Source of the DNA: Brachyspira murdochii
GTDB taxonomy: Bacteria; Spirochaetota; JAAYUW01
Direction of reading: 5' to 3'
Length of the DNA: 64,000 nucleotides
Assembly: GCA_020722965.1 (NCBI GenBank)
Contig: DYJT01000005.1
Coordinates: 11,711 to 75,710, forward strand
In this document: piece by piece, positions 1-8,606 of the stretch
Layout of the letters: every line of letters starts with the position of its first letter
Numbering within the stretch: position 1 is the first letter of the stretch
Notes under the pieces: model-generated
Databases searched by the model: none
Told to the model about the DNA's origin: nothing
Seen by the model: the letters and a program-made list of their open reading frames with translations, nothing else
Program-made: the position numbers and the translations under genes

Positions 1-146
1 AAAATTAAGTAATATTGCAAGTCATAAAAAAGTTTGATAAGAAATAATAAAAACAGTAAAATGGAAACAGCAAAAATCCAATCATTTTATTAAAAAAGTA
101 AAATAACAAAATTATACTTAATTATTTGTGAATATCGGAGGATATC

Positions 147-2333
147 ATGAAGATAAGAACAAAACTATTGTTAATAACAGTGGCAATAATGTTGATGATA
201 ATCTTGTCAGCCTTAATATTTTTTTATCTATATCAAAAATCCAGAGAGATTAAATTACAATCTGAATTTTTAATCTCAAAAACAAAAGAAATTAGTTATA
301 ATATTAAACTTCATATTGAAGATTATTATGATTTAATAGAAAACATAGGAACTTTTTTTCTAACTTACAAACTACTGCCTATCGAACAAAGAAGAACAAT
401 TTTTGAAAAAGAACTTTTACTACAAATAAGTAAAAATGATTCAATCTTCGGTATTTTTACCATTTGGGAGCCAGATGCACTTGATGGATTAGACAATAAG
501 TTTGCTAATACTGAAAAATACGATCAAACAGGTAGATTTAATATATACATTACAAAAAATTCTGGTAAAATCAGTATTTCGGTGCTAAATGACTATGATA
601 AACAAGAAGCCGTAGACTGGTATTTAAACCCAATTCAAAATAAAATGCCAATTATTTATGGGCCATTTGAAGCTCAAGCCGGTTATAAAAAATTATCTAT
701 CATTAGATTGGTTATCCCCATAATTGATGATGATAAAGCCATTGGGGTCGTTGGGTTAGATTTTGATTTTAATCAAATCATTGAATTGATAAAAAATGTA
801 AAACTTTTTAAAAAAACAGGATTTTTTAGGTTAATGAATGAAAAGGCAATAGTTCTTTATCATCCAGATATAAATAGAGTGGGTAAAATTTGGGGTGAAG
901 AAAAAGATAAGCAGACTAATGAAATAATTGCAAGATTGAAAAAAAACGAAATCTTTTTCTTTAAATCATGGTCTGAAGCCCTAAAAGATTACTCTTATAA
1001 ATCCTTTTCACCGATATTCATTGGAAACATTAAGGAGCCATGGATTGGTGGAATTGTTGTTGATGGGAAAGAACTATTTGAGTCTTTAAATACCTTTACT
1101 AAAAATGTGATAATAATTGGTATTCTTTCTATCTTTTTTATAGCTCTAATTATATTCATCTTCGTTAATGGAATTACCAAGCCTTTAATCGTTATAAATA
1201 ATAAAATAAAAGATCTTACACTTAAAGAAGGAGATCTATCACAAAAGCTTGATGTTAGGTCAAAAGATGAAATAGGCGAAATAGCTAACAACTTGAATAA
1301 ATTTATTGATAAGATTAAAAATATAGTAATTGAACTTAACGATATAAATTCCAAAAGTGAAAAAGTAGGAATAAGTCTTGCCAATATTACCAATCAAACC
1401 TCTTCTACCATCGAAGAGATTGCTGCAACTGTTAGATCGATGGATGAAAAGATTTTGATATTAAAAGAGCAGATTAGCATGACATCAAATGCTACTCAAA
1501 ACATCTCGAATCTTTCGAGTAATTTGAATAAGATAAACCAGCAGCAGAAAGATGCATTATCTTTAGCATCATCTTCAATCGAGCAGATGTTTGCTTCGAT
1601 AAATACCATTGAGGTAACTGCTGAAAAGAAGTATGATTCTGTTACCGAATTGATAAAAATTGCAGAAAAAAGTGGTAAATCGATGGAACAAACTATTAAA
1701 AACATAGAAGATGTTACCAAAAAAGCAGAATCAATATTTGAATTTGCCAATATAATCAATGATATCGCAGATCAAATAAATCTTTTAGCCATGAATGCTG
1801 CAATAGAAGCCGCTCATGCAGGAGATGCCGGACAGGGTTTTGCTGTTGTCGCAAATGAAGTAAGAAATCTGGCAGAATCAACAAGTCAAAATGTAAATAA
1901 TATATCATCCTATCTGAAATCAATCGCCAATTCTATCAAAGAATCCTATGCTGCTACGCAGGAAAACGGACAGAATATGCAGCAGATGATTAAAGGAATT
2001 GAGGATATATCTTCCATAATGAAAGAGTTAGTTTTAAATATAAAAGAGATTGCAGTCGGAACGAAACAGGTTACGAGCAACTTAATGACTTTGAAAAACA
2101 TTTCTCATGAGGTTTCAAATAGCATAGAAGAAACAAATAACAATATTTTCAAAATTAATGAAAATGTTGAAAGCATTTTAAACTTTGCCTCAGAAACTCA
2201 GATTGGTATGAATGAACTTTCTACAGGTGTTAATGATATTACAAATGTAACTATAGAGATAGCGAAGATGGGAAATGAAAATTCTCAAAACCTTGAATTG
2301 CTAAAATCAAATATCAATAAGTTTAAAATTTAG
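147..2333 (+). CDS. Methyl-accepting chemotaxis protein with dCache sensor
   Basis: Transmembrane chemoreceptor that would signal through CheA/CheW to the flagellar motor. An N-terminal membrane segment (about residues 7-28) and a second one (about 315-340) bracket a roughly 285-residue periplasmic region. That region carries the late dCache-type pattern (WYLNP, later [10 protein letters not shown]). A HAMP segment follows (about 340-395), then a long coiled-coil signalling domain with the hairpin tip [20 protein letters not shown] and [11 protein letters not shown]. The start is fixed by GGAGG at 137-141. The gene stands alone; no che genes adjoin it. The ligand cannot be deduced. The family assignment is secure. 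Confidence 0.95.
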   Translation: MKIRTKLLLITVAIMLMIILSALIFFYLYQKSREIKLQSEFLISKTKEISYNIKLHIEDYYDLIENIGTFFLTYKLLPIEQRRTIFEKELLLQISKNDSIFGIFTIWEPDALDGLDNKFANTEKYDQTGRFNIYITKNSGKISISVLNDYDKQEAVDWYLNPIQNKMPIIYGPFEAQAGYKKLSIIRLVIPIIDDDKAIGVVGLDFDFNQIIELIKNVKLFKKTGFFRLMNEKAIVLYHPDINRVGKIWGEEKDKQTNEIIARLKKNEIFFFKSWSEALKDYSYKSFSPIFIGNIKEPWIGGIVVDGKELFESLNTFTKNVIIIGILSIFFIALIIFIFVNGITKPLIVINNKIKDLTLKEGDLSQKLDVRSKDEIGEIANNLNKFIDKIKNIVIELNDINSKSEKVGISLANITNQTSSTIEEIAATVRSMDEKILILKEQISMTSNATQNISNLSSNLNKINQQQKDALSLASSSIEQMFASINTIEVTAEKKYDSVTELIKIAEKSGKSMEQTIKNIEDVTKKAESIFEFANIINDIADQINLLAMNAAIEAAHAGDAGQGFAVVANEVRNLAESTSQNVNNISSYLKSIANSIKESYAATQENGQNMQQMIKGIEDISSIMKELVLNIKEIAVGTKQVTSNLMTLKNISHEVSNSIEETNNNIFKINENVESILNFASETQIGMNELSTGVNDITNVTIEIAKMGNENSQNLELLKSNINKFKI

Positions 2334-2391
2334 GATTTTATTTTTTAATATAAATTTAAAGTTTGAATTTTATATGTTCTACATTCCTTGA

Positions 2392-2490
2392 AGATATGCA
2401 AATGGTTTTAGTTCTGGCAAACCCCCAGATTACTATACTAATATGCATGCCAGGGAGGCAATTGATGCGGTAGATAATATCATTGCATAG
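2392..2490 (+). pseudogene. Possible gene-tail remnant, 32 codons
   Basis: This stretch in an otherwise non-coding gap reads, after a TGA at 2389-2391, as an unusually protein-like peptide (GFSSGKPPDYY, then NMHAREAIDAVDNIIA) ending at TAG 2488-2490. It has more G and C than its surroundings and balanced codon use. It has no start codon or ribosome site of its own, so I read it as a possible leftover 3' end of a lost gene. I do not recognise the family. The rest of the gap (2334-2623) holds only AT-rich sequence and a weak hairpin (AATATTG/CAATATT near 2538-2570). Confidence 0.3.
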
Positions 2491-2623
2491 ATATTCTCCT
2501 TTTTGGTTCACTTGCAAAAATGAGGAAAGTGGGTTATTTGAATATTGCACTCGATTGCATCTCAATATTTTGTGCTATTTTTTAAAATAATTAAAATTTT
2601 TAATTTGTAAAAGGGGGTTAATA

Positions 2624-3565
2624 ATGAAAAGATATTTTATTTTCTTTATTTTATTTTTCTTTTTTATCTCTCTTTTGGCATGTCATCCAGTTGATGATTT
2701 GAATTACAGACAGTTGATGAGGGATTTTGTTCATAAAATCAGCGATTATTCTAAAAATGTAAAATCAAACTTTATGGTTATCCCTCAAAATGGAGTTGAG
2801 ATAATTAATGAACAATATCTTTCTTTTATCGATGGAATAGGTCAGGAAGATTTTTTCTACGGCTATGATGGAGACGATTTGCCTACGCCAAAAGATAAGA
2901 GAGAATATCTTTTGCAGTTTATAAATAAAGCTAAAGAAAGAGAGAAAACAATTTTAATCATAGATTATTGCGAAACAAAAAATTATGTTGATGATTCATA
3001 TTCTCAAAATAATAAACTTGGCTTTATCTCTTTTGCAGCTGATCATAGAGAGCTTGATAATATACCGGCTTATCCATTAGAACCATATAATTCTAATTCG
3101 GAAGATATTAAATCATTAAATGAAGCTAAAAATTTTCTTTATATCATAAATCCTTATTCTTTTAATTCTAAGGATGATTTTATTAACACACTAAAAAAGA
3201 CAAACTTCGATATAATTGTTATTGACCTATTTTTCAACGATCAGATTCTTACTAAAGATGATGTCGCATCTTTGAAAAAGAAGGCAAACAATAAGGAAAG
3301 ATTAATTATCTGCTACATGAGTATAGGAGAAGCAGAAGATTATAGATATTACTGGCAGGAATCCTGGAATAAAAATCCTCCATCTTTTATTGAAGAAGAA
3401 AATCCAGATTGGCCTGGAAATTATAAGGTTAGATACTGGTATCCTTCATGGCAATCTATAATATTTGGGAATGATGATTCTTATTTAAATAAAATCTTAG
3501 CTGCCAATTTCGATGGCGTTTACCTTGATATTATCGATGCCTATCAATATTTTGAAAGTAAATAA
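2624..3565 (+). CDS. GH114/TM1410-type TIM-barrel lipoprotein, apparently circularly permuted
   Basis: Exported lipoprotein: hydrophobic signal peptide, lipobox SLLAC with the lipidated Cys at residue 20. It belongs to the TM1410 / endo-alpha-1,4-polygalactosaminidase (GH114, COG2342) group by the motifs YMSIGEAEDYR (231-241), NPDWPGNYKVRYW (260-272) and FDGVYLDIIDAY (296-307). As I recall the family, those motifs form its first half, followed by the segment with PQNG and DGIGxEDxFY. Here PQNG (54-57) and DGIGQEDFFY (70-79) come first, and the protein ends just after YLDIIDAYQYF. Each half looks intact, so this resembles a circular permutation rather than decay. The start is set by AAGGGGG before ATG. 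Substrate unknown, probably a cell-surface polysaccharide. Confidence 0.8.
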   Translation: MKRYFIFFILFFFFISLLACHPVDDLNYRQLMRDFVHKISDYSKNVKSNFMVIPQNGVEIINEQYLSFIDGIGQEDFFYGYDGDDLPTPKDKREYLLQFINKAKEREKTILIIDYCETKNYVDDSYSQNNKLGFISFAADHRELDNIPAYPLEPYNSNSEDIKSLNEAKNFLYIINPYSFNSKDDFINTLKKTNFDIIVIDLFFNDQILTKDDVASLKKKANNKERLIICYMSIGEAEDYRYYWQESWNKNPPSFIEEENPDWPGNYKVRYWYPSWQSIIFGNDDSYLNKILAANFDGVYLDIIDAYQYFESK

Positions 3566-3632
3566 TTATTTAAATTTTTTAAAAATATATTATAATTTTT
3601 GAAGAAAAATCTTAATTTTTATGGATTAATTG

Positions 3633-6600
3633 ATGTTTAAAAATCTAATACCTTCATTTGTAGCAAAAAAATTAGCAAGCAAAGAGAATAGAGGTTCATT
3701 TAACGGCATAAGTCTATTTTTAGATATTTCGGGCTTCACCAAAATAACAGAAAGCTTGATGGAAAAAAGTAAAGAAGGTGCAGAAATAATATCTATTATC
3801 CTTGATGATATTTTTTCGCCAATTGTAGATTCAATCAATTCCAATGGAGGATTTGTAGCAAATTTCATTGGCGATGCCATAAATGCAATATTTCCAGATT
3901 ACAATCCAATTTCTGTAACAAGATGTCTTCAAGAAATTCTATTGGTATTTAAAACAGAGGAAAAAACAAGATATGGAGTTTTTAAATTATCTGCACGCAT
4001 TGGTTTTGCTAAAGGATCTATAAACTGGGGAATAGTTGGAACCAATACACATAAATTATTTTATTTCAATGGAGAAGCAATAGATAAAAGCATTGATAAT
4101 GAAAAAAATGCAAAAAAATTAAAAATACTTACAGATCCTTTAACGGCAGAAGAATTTAAAGATTTTATAACATTCAAAATGATTAACTCGAAAAAGGATA
4201 AAGTCTTTTATGAAGTTGAAAATTTCGATATTAAAAATGAAAACAATTATTCCAATACTAAAAAAGACCAAGCGGAAAGTTATTTTATCTCCCAAAACTT
4301 TTTGAAATTATTTTTCTCCAATGAATTAATTCATACAAATGTTAAGGGTGAATTCAGACCTATTGTTTCCATTTTTATCTCCATCAATAGTAAAAATGAA
4401 TATGAAGAAATCAATGAGATTGTTTCGATTATTGCAGAAGCAATAGATAAATTCGAAGGATATTTCAACAAGATAGATTTTACAGATAAAGGATTTACAG
4501 CAATTATCTTCTTTGGTTTTCCAGTTTCTTTTGAAGATAATATAACAAGAGCTATCAAATTTATAGCCAATATTAAAGATAGATTAAAGGATAAGATCAA
4601 AGTTGGGATAACTACAGGGATTGCATATTCTGGATTACTTGGGAATAGCACAAGATGCGAATATACCTGTTTAGGTGATATAGTAAATCTCTCATCCAGA
4701 ATCATGGTCAGGGCAAAGATTAATCAAATCCTTGTTACAAAAGATATTGCAAATAAAATTAAGGATGAATTTAATATAACTTCTCTTGGTTTTAAAAAAT
4801 TCAAAGGTAAAAAAGAAAAAGTAGAGATCTTCGAGATAAAAAATAAAAAGATTAAACAATTAAATGAAAAATCTCTAAACCATTTAATAGGCCGAGAAAA
4901 AGAGTTACAAAAGTTAGAAGATTATATAAAATCCAGCTCTTCATCAGGTAAATTTATATTATTTTTTCTATACGGTGAAGCTGGAATAGGTAAATCCAGA
5001 CTAATTTATGAAATCATAAGTAAGTACAAGGAGTCCTATAATTTTTTCATTTTTCAATCGGATAATATCCTCAAAAAAAGCTTAAATCCATTTGAATATA
5101 TGTTAAAAAATTATTTTCAGGTCGAAAAATTAGAAAATGAAAAAGACAAAAGAAAAATTTTTGATAAAATATATGATGCCCTTCTTGATAAACTTAATAG
5201 GCTTTTAGATACTAATGCTGAATATTTTAATAAAGAATTACAGCGATCCAGATCTTTTATAGCCTCTTTACTTGGAATTTATTATGAAAATAGCCCTTAT
5301 CAGTATTTAGACCCTAAGGGTAGGCATGAAAATACGATATATGCATTATCTGATTTCATAAAGGCAAACAGTCTTTTGAAACCCTTGGTTCTCATATTTG
5401 AAGACTATAATTATACTGATTCAGATACCATTGAAGTACTCGATCTGCTTATAAGAACAAGCAAAGAGCTCCCAATCAAATTAATTATCTCAAGCAGGCT
5501 AAATGATGATGGTTCAAAACCACAAATAGGGCTTGAATCCAATCCAGATATTGAAGAATTACTACTGGAAAATCTTGCTTTTGACAAAGTACAACTACTT
5601 ATAGATAGTCAATTCAAAAATTCTACATCAAAAAGGTTGAAAGACTTTATAATTAACAAAACGCCCGCAAACCCTTTTTATATCGAGCAATTTTGCCTGT
5701 ATCTTAAAGAAAACAATCTGGTAATTGAAACTAAAAATGGTTATGACTTAAAAAGTATTGATGTAGATATCCCTTCTAGCATAAATTCTATATTGTTAGC
5801 GAGAATAGATAGATTATCCGCAGATTTAAAAGAATCTGTACAGTTAGCCTCTGTTATAGGGATGGAATTCGAAATAGAGATATTAAAATTACTAAGCATG
5901 AATTTGATTACAGACATTAATTACAACAAATTGGATAAAATTGTTTTAGATTGTGAAAGACAAAGAATCTGGTATTCTGCAAGTGATGTAGAATACATTT
6001 TCCAGCATGCATTGCTTCGACAGGTAGCTTATGAAATGCAACTCAAACAGAGACTTATAGACATCCATAGACTTATAGGCTCGATTCTTGAAAGATTGTT
6101 TAAAGATAGACCAGATAAATATTTTGATATAGCCTATAATTTTGATAAGGGTGAAAATATTGAAAAAGCCATATTTTATTATGAGAAATCTGCTCAATAT
6201 TTAAAAGATAATTATAAAAACAATGAATTATTAAATGTATATGATAGACTAATTAATTTATTGACTGATATAAGAAAAAAAATCGAAATAATTGTCGATA
6301 AGGCTTATGTACTTGAATTAACGGGTAAATGGGACGAAGCTATTCAATTTTACAAAAAAGCGATAGAATTATCGCAATCCATAAATGATAAAGCACTACT
6401 ATGCAAAAGTGAAGAATTCCTTGCTTCTTTAGAAATATCTAAAGGGAATTATGAATATGCATTTTCACTTTTAAAAGGTGCTGAAAATCTTTTACAGGAT
6501 TTTCAAAGCGATAGACAATATACCTTTATATTAAAAGATTATGGAAATATTTACGCAAATCAGGGTGAGTATGAAACTGCATTAAAATATTTCGAAAAAA

Positions 6601-7607
6601 TGAAGGATATTTGCATCAAAATTAATGACAAATCTGGATATTCAATTGCAATTGAGTATATCGGTAATATTTATGCTGACCAGGGGTATTATGAAAAGGC
6701 ATTGGAATATTATACACAGAAAAAAAATATTTGTCTGGAATTGAAAGATAAAAGAGGGTATTCTATTGCGATAGGGAATATTGGATTATGCTATAATTAC
6801 CGAAATGATCTGGATAATGCATTAAAATGTCATGAAGAAAGAAAAAAAATCTGCTATGAAATTGGTGATAGAACAGGTTATGCAATAGCAGTTGGTAATG
6901 TTGGTAATATTTATAAGGATAATTATGAGTATTCAAAAGCATTAAAATGCTACCAGGAAATTGGTGAAATATTTTTAAGTATGGGAGACAAAAGAAGATA
7001 TACTATTGTACTTAATAATATCGGTCATATATATATGAAAAGTGGTTATTATGAAAATGCATTAAATAATTTTGAAATGCAAAAAGAATTATGCGATCTG
7101 CTACAGGATAAAAGAGGATATGTAACGGCATTATCAAATATAGCCTTTACATTAAAATTGCAGGGAAAATACGAAGATTCATTGAATATCTACGAAAAGA
7201 CTATTTCTATCGCAAAAATTTTGAATTTAGAGTTTCACCTTCAAGATATCTATCAGAACATGGCAGATATTTTTTTTGAGATAAAGGATTATAACAAAGC
7301 AAAAACATACAATGATCTTGCATATGAAATTGTTAACAAAATTCAATATGAAGCTGCCTTATCTCAAATAAATATATTAAAATACAAGATAGAAAAAAAC
7401 ATTACCGGGCTTTTAAACCTTTTAAATACCTTAGAAGAAGATGAAGATAAGGCATCGATTTACTATTTTTTATATAAAATAGAAGATGATAATGCTAAAA
7501 AAGAAGATTACAGGGTTTTAGCATCAAACCTTTATAAAAATTTATTTAAAAAATCTAATTTCATCCTTTACAAAAAATTTATTGATGAACTTGAAAAAGG
7601 CGAATAA
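3633..7607 (+). CDS. Two-domain class III adenylyl cyclase fused to AAA ATPase and TPR array
   Basis: Large cytoplasmic protein arranged like mammalian soluble adenylyl cyclase. Residue numbers count from a TTG at 3630; the ATG at 3633 is the likelier start. Cyclase domain 1 (about 25-190) has both metal aspartates, D32 in DISGFT and D82 in IGDAIN. Cyclase domain 2 (about 245-400) has the DKGF...FGFP segment and GDIVNLSSR, giving the transition-state Asn353 and Arg357. The two domains together therefore supply one full active site for cAMP synthesis. A P-loop GEAGIGKS (449-456) opens an AAA/STAND-like module. About seven TPR-like repeats follow (roughly 880-1250), several sharing the pattern YYEKALEYY and DKRGYSIAIGNIG. 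No membrane segment is present. Whether it makes cAMP or cGMP is not certain from sequence. Confidence 0.9.
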   Translation: MFKNLIPSFVAKKLASKENRGSFNGISLFLDISGFTKITESLMEKSKEGAEIISIILDDIFSPIVDSINSNGGFVANFIGDAINAIFPDYNPISVTRCLQEILLVFKTEEKTRYGVFKLSARIGFAKGSINWGIVGTNTHKLFYFNGEAIDKSIDNEKNAKKLKILTDPLTAEEFKDFITFKMINSKKDKVFYEVENFDIKNENNYSNTKKDQAESYFISQNFLKLFFSNELIHTNVKGEFRPIVSIFISINSKNEYEEINEIVSIIAEAIDKFEGYFNKIDFTDKGFTAIIFFGFPVSFEDNITRAIKFIANIKDRLKDKIKVGITTGIAYSGLLGNSTRCEYTCLGDIVNLSSRIMVRAKINQILVTKDIANKIKDEFNITSLGFKKFKGKKEKVEIFEIKNKKIKQLNEKSLNHLIGREKELQKLEDYIKSSSSSGKFILFFLYGEAGIGKSRLIYEIISKYKESYNFFIFQSDNILKKSLNPFEYMLKNYFQVEKLENEKDKRKIFDKIYDALLDKLNRLLDTNAEYFNKELQRSRSFIASLLGIYYENSPYQYLDPKGRHENTIYALSDFIKANSLLKPLVLIFEDYNYTDSDTIEVLDLLIRTSKELPIKLIISSRLNDDGSKPQIGLESNPDIEELLLENLAFDKVQLLIDSQFKNSTSKRLKDFIINKTPANPFYIEQFCLYLKENNLVIETKNGYDLKSIDVDIPSSINSILLARIDRLSADLKESVQLASVIGMEFEIEILKLLSMNLITDINYNKLDKIVLDCERQRIWYSASDVEYIFQHALLRQVAYEMQLKQRLIDIHRLIGSILERLFKDRPDKYFDIAYNFDKGENIEKAIFYYEKSAQYLKDNYKNNELLNVYDRLINLLTDIRKKIEIIVDKAYVLELTGKWDEAIQFYKKAIELSQSINDKALLCKSEEFLASLEISKGNYEYAFSLLKGAENLLQDFQSDRQYTFILKDYGNIYANQGEYETALKYFEKMKDICIKINDKSGYSIAIEYIGNIYADQGYYEKALEYYTQKKNICLELKDKRGYSIAIGNIGLCYNYRNDLDNALKCHEERKKICYEIGDRTGYAIAVGNVGNIYKDNYEYSKALKCYQEIGEIFLSMGDKRRYTIVLNNIGHIYMKSGYYENALNNFEMQKELCDLLQDKRGYVTALSNIAFTLKLQGKYEDSLNIYEKTISIAKILNLEFHLQDIYQNMADIFFEIKDYNKAKTYNDLAYEIVNKIQYEAALSQINILKYKIEKNITGLLNLLNTLEEDEDKASIYYFLYKIEDDNAKKEDYRVLASNLYKNLFKKSNFILYKKFIDELEKGE

Positions 7608-7640
7608 ATATGTATGCTTTTAATATTCAGGGAAATCTTT

Positions 7641-8546
7641 ATGAAACAATATAAAATTATGATATTTTTGATTCTTCTTTGTATTATTTCCGCTTCTTTT
7701 CTTTCATTAAATGGTAATTTTACATCAGATGAAAATTATGTCTTAGATAGTCTTGGACGAAGGGTTAAGATTGCTCAGTATAACAGGATAGGGATAATTA
7801 ATCCAGCAGCATTAAAATCTCTAACATTTCTCGGATTTGAAAATTCAAAAATAGTCGGGGTTGATTCATATTCATTAAAAAAATATCAAAATTACCTTGA
7901 CCCAAAGACAGAAAATCTTGGAGATTTCAATAACCCTAATATCGAAATAATAGTCAAAACAAAAATCGATCTTTTGATTCTTGACCAATCTTTCCCTATA
8001 CAAAAATTATATGAAATCGAAAAATTAAAGATACCATATTTTGTTTATTCTACATCTATAAAAGGATATAGCGATCTATACAGTAATCTTTTTAATTTAT
8101 CAAAATTAATTAAAAAAGAAAGAGAATGTGAAAAACTTAAAAAGCAGCTTATAGAGCCTTATGAAGAAAAAATATTGAAGATAAAAGGTAGATTCGAAAA
8201 TAAAAGTATAATGGTTGTTGTCTGGGCAGATAAAAACCTTACATGTAGCGGTATTGATTCTTATCTGTCGTATTTAGCAGAATTTTGTGGATTTAAAAAT
8301 TCCATTTCAGAAAAAGGTTGGATAAATATCTCTTTTGAAAACTTATTAATACTAAACCCAGATTATATAATAATCGCTTCTACTTTTATCGATAAAAACT
8401 TTTTCGAAAATCCAATTTTTAAAAACTTAAAGGCAAAAATAAATAATAATATCTACTTTTTCGATCAAAGCGATGAAGATAAGATCTTGCAACCATCTTT
8501 TGACCTATGGGAAGGTTTTTATAATATAATAAGTAAATTCAGATAA
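7641..8546 (+). CDS. Periplasmic binding protein, iron-complex/cobalamin type (TroA-like fold)
   Basis: Secreted substrate-binding protein of the Peripl_BP_2 family that takes up ferric complexes or cobalamin. After a signal peptide (MKQYKIMIFL onward) come the family's early DSLGRRVKI and ALKSLTFLGF segments, then KIDLLILD, and the late NPDYIIIAS. I chose the ATG at 7641 because AGGGA lies upstream at proper spacing; an in-frame ATG at 7614 has no such site. No cognate permease or ATPase gene lies nearby, so it is an orphan receptor or works with components coded elsewhere. There is no clear lipobox, so it may be released or anchored by its signal segment. The ligand is not predictable. Confidence 0.8.
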   Translation: MKQYKIMIFLILLCIISASFLSLNGNFTSDENYVLDSLGRRVKIAQYNRIGIINPAALKSLTFLGFENSKIVGVDSYSLKKYQNYLDPKTENLGDFNNPNIEIIVKTKIDLLILDQSFPIQKLYEIEKLKIPYFVYSTSIKGYSDLYSNLFNLSKLIKKERECEKLKKQLIEPYEEKILKIKGRFENKSIMVVVWADKNLTCSGIDSYLSYLAEFCGFKNSISEKGWINISFENLLILNPDYIIIASTFIDKNFFENPIFKNLKAKINNNIYFFDQSDEDKILQPSFDLWEGFYNIISKFR

Positions 8547-8606
8547 TTATCTTTTTTAAATAAATGAAAATAAAATCCTGTTTCTCCCTATAATAAGCAG
8601 ACTCAA

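Noticed and set aside
2356..2565. A minus-strand open frame of 69 codons in the gap
   Set aside because: No ribosome site, odd composition, and the opposite strand looks more protein-like.
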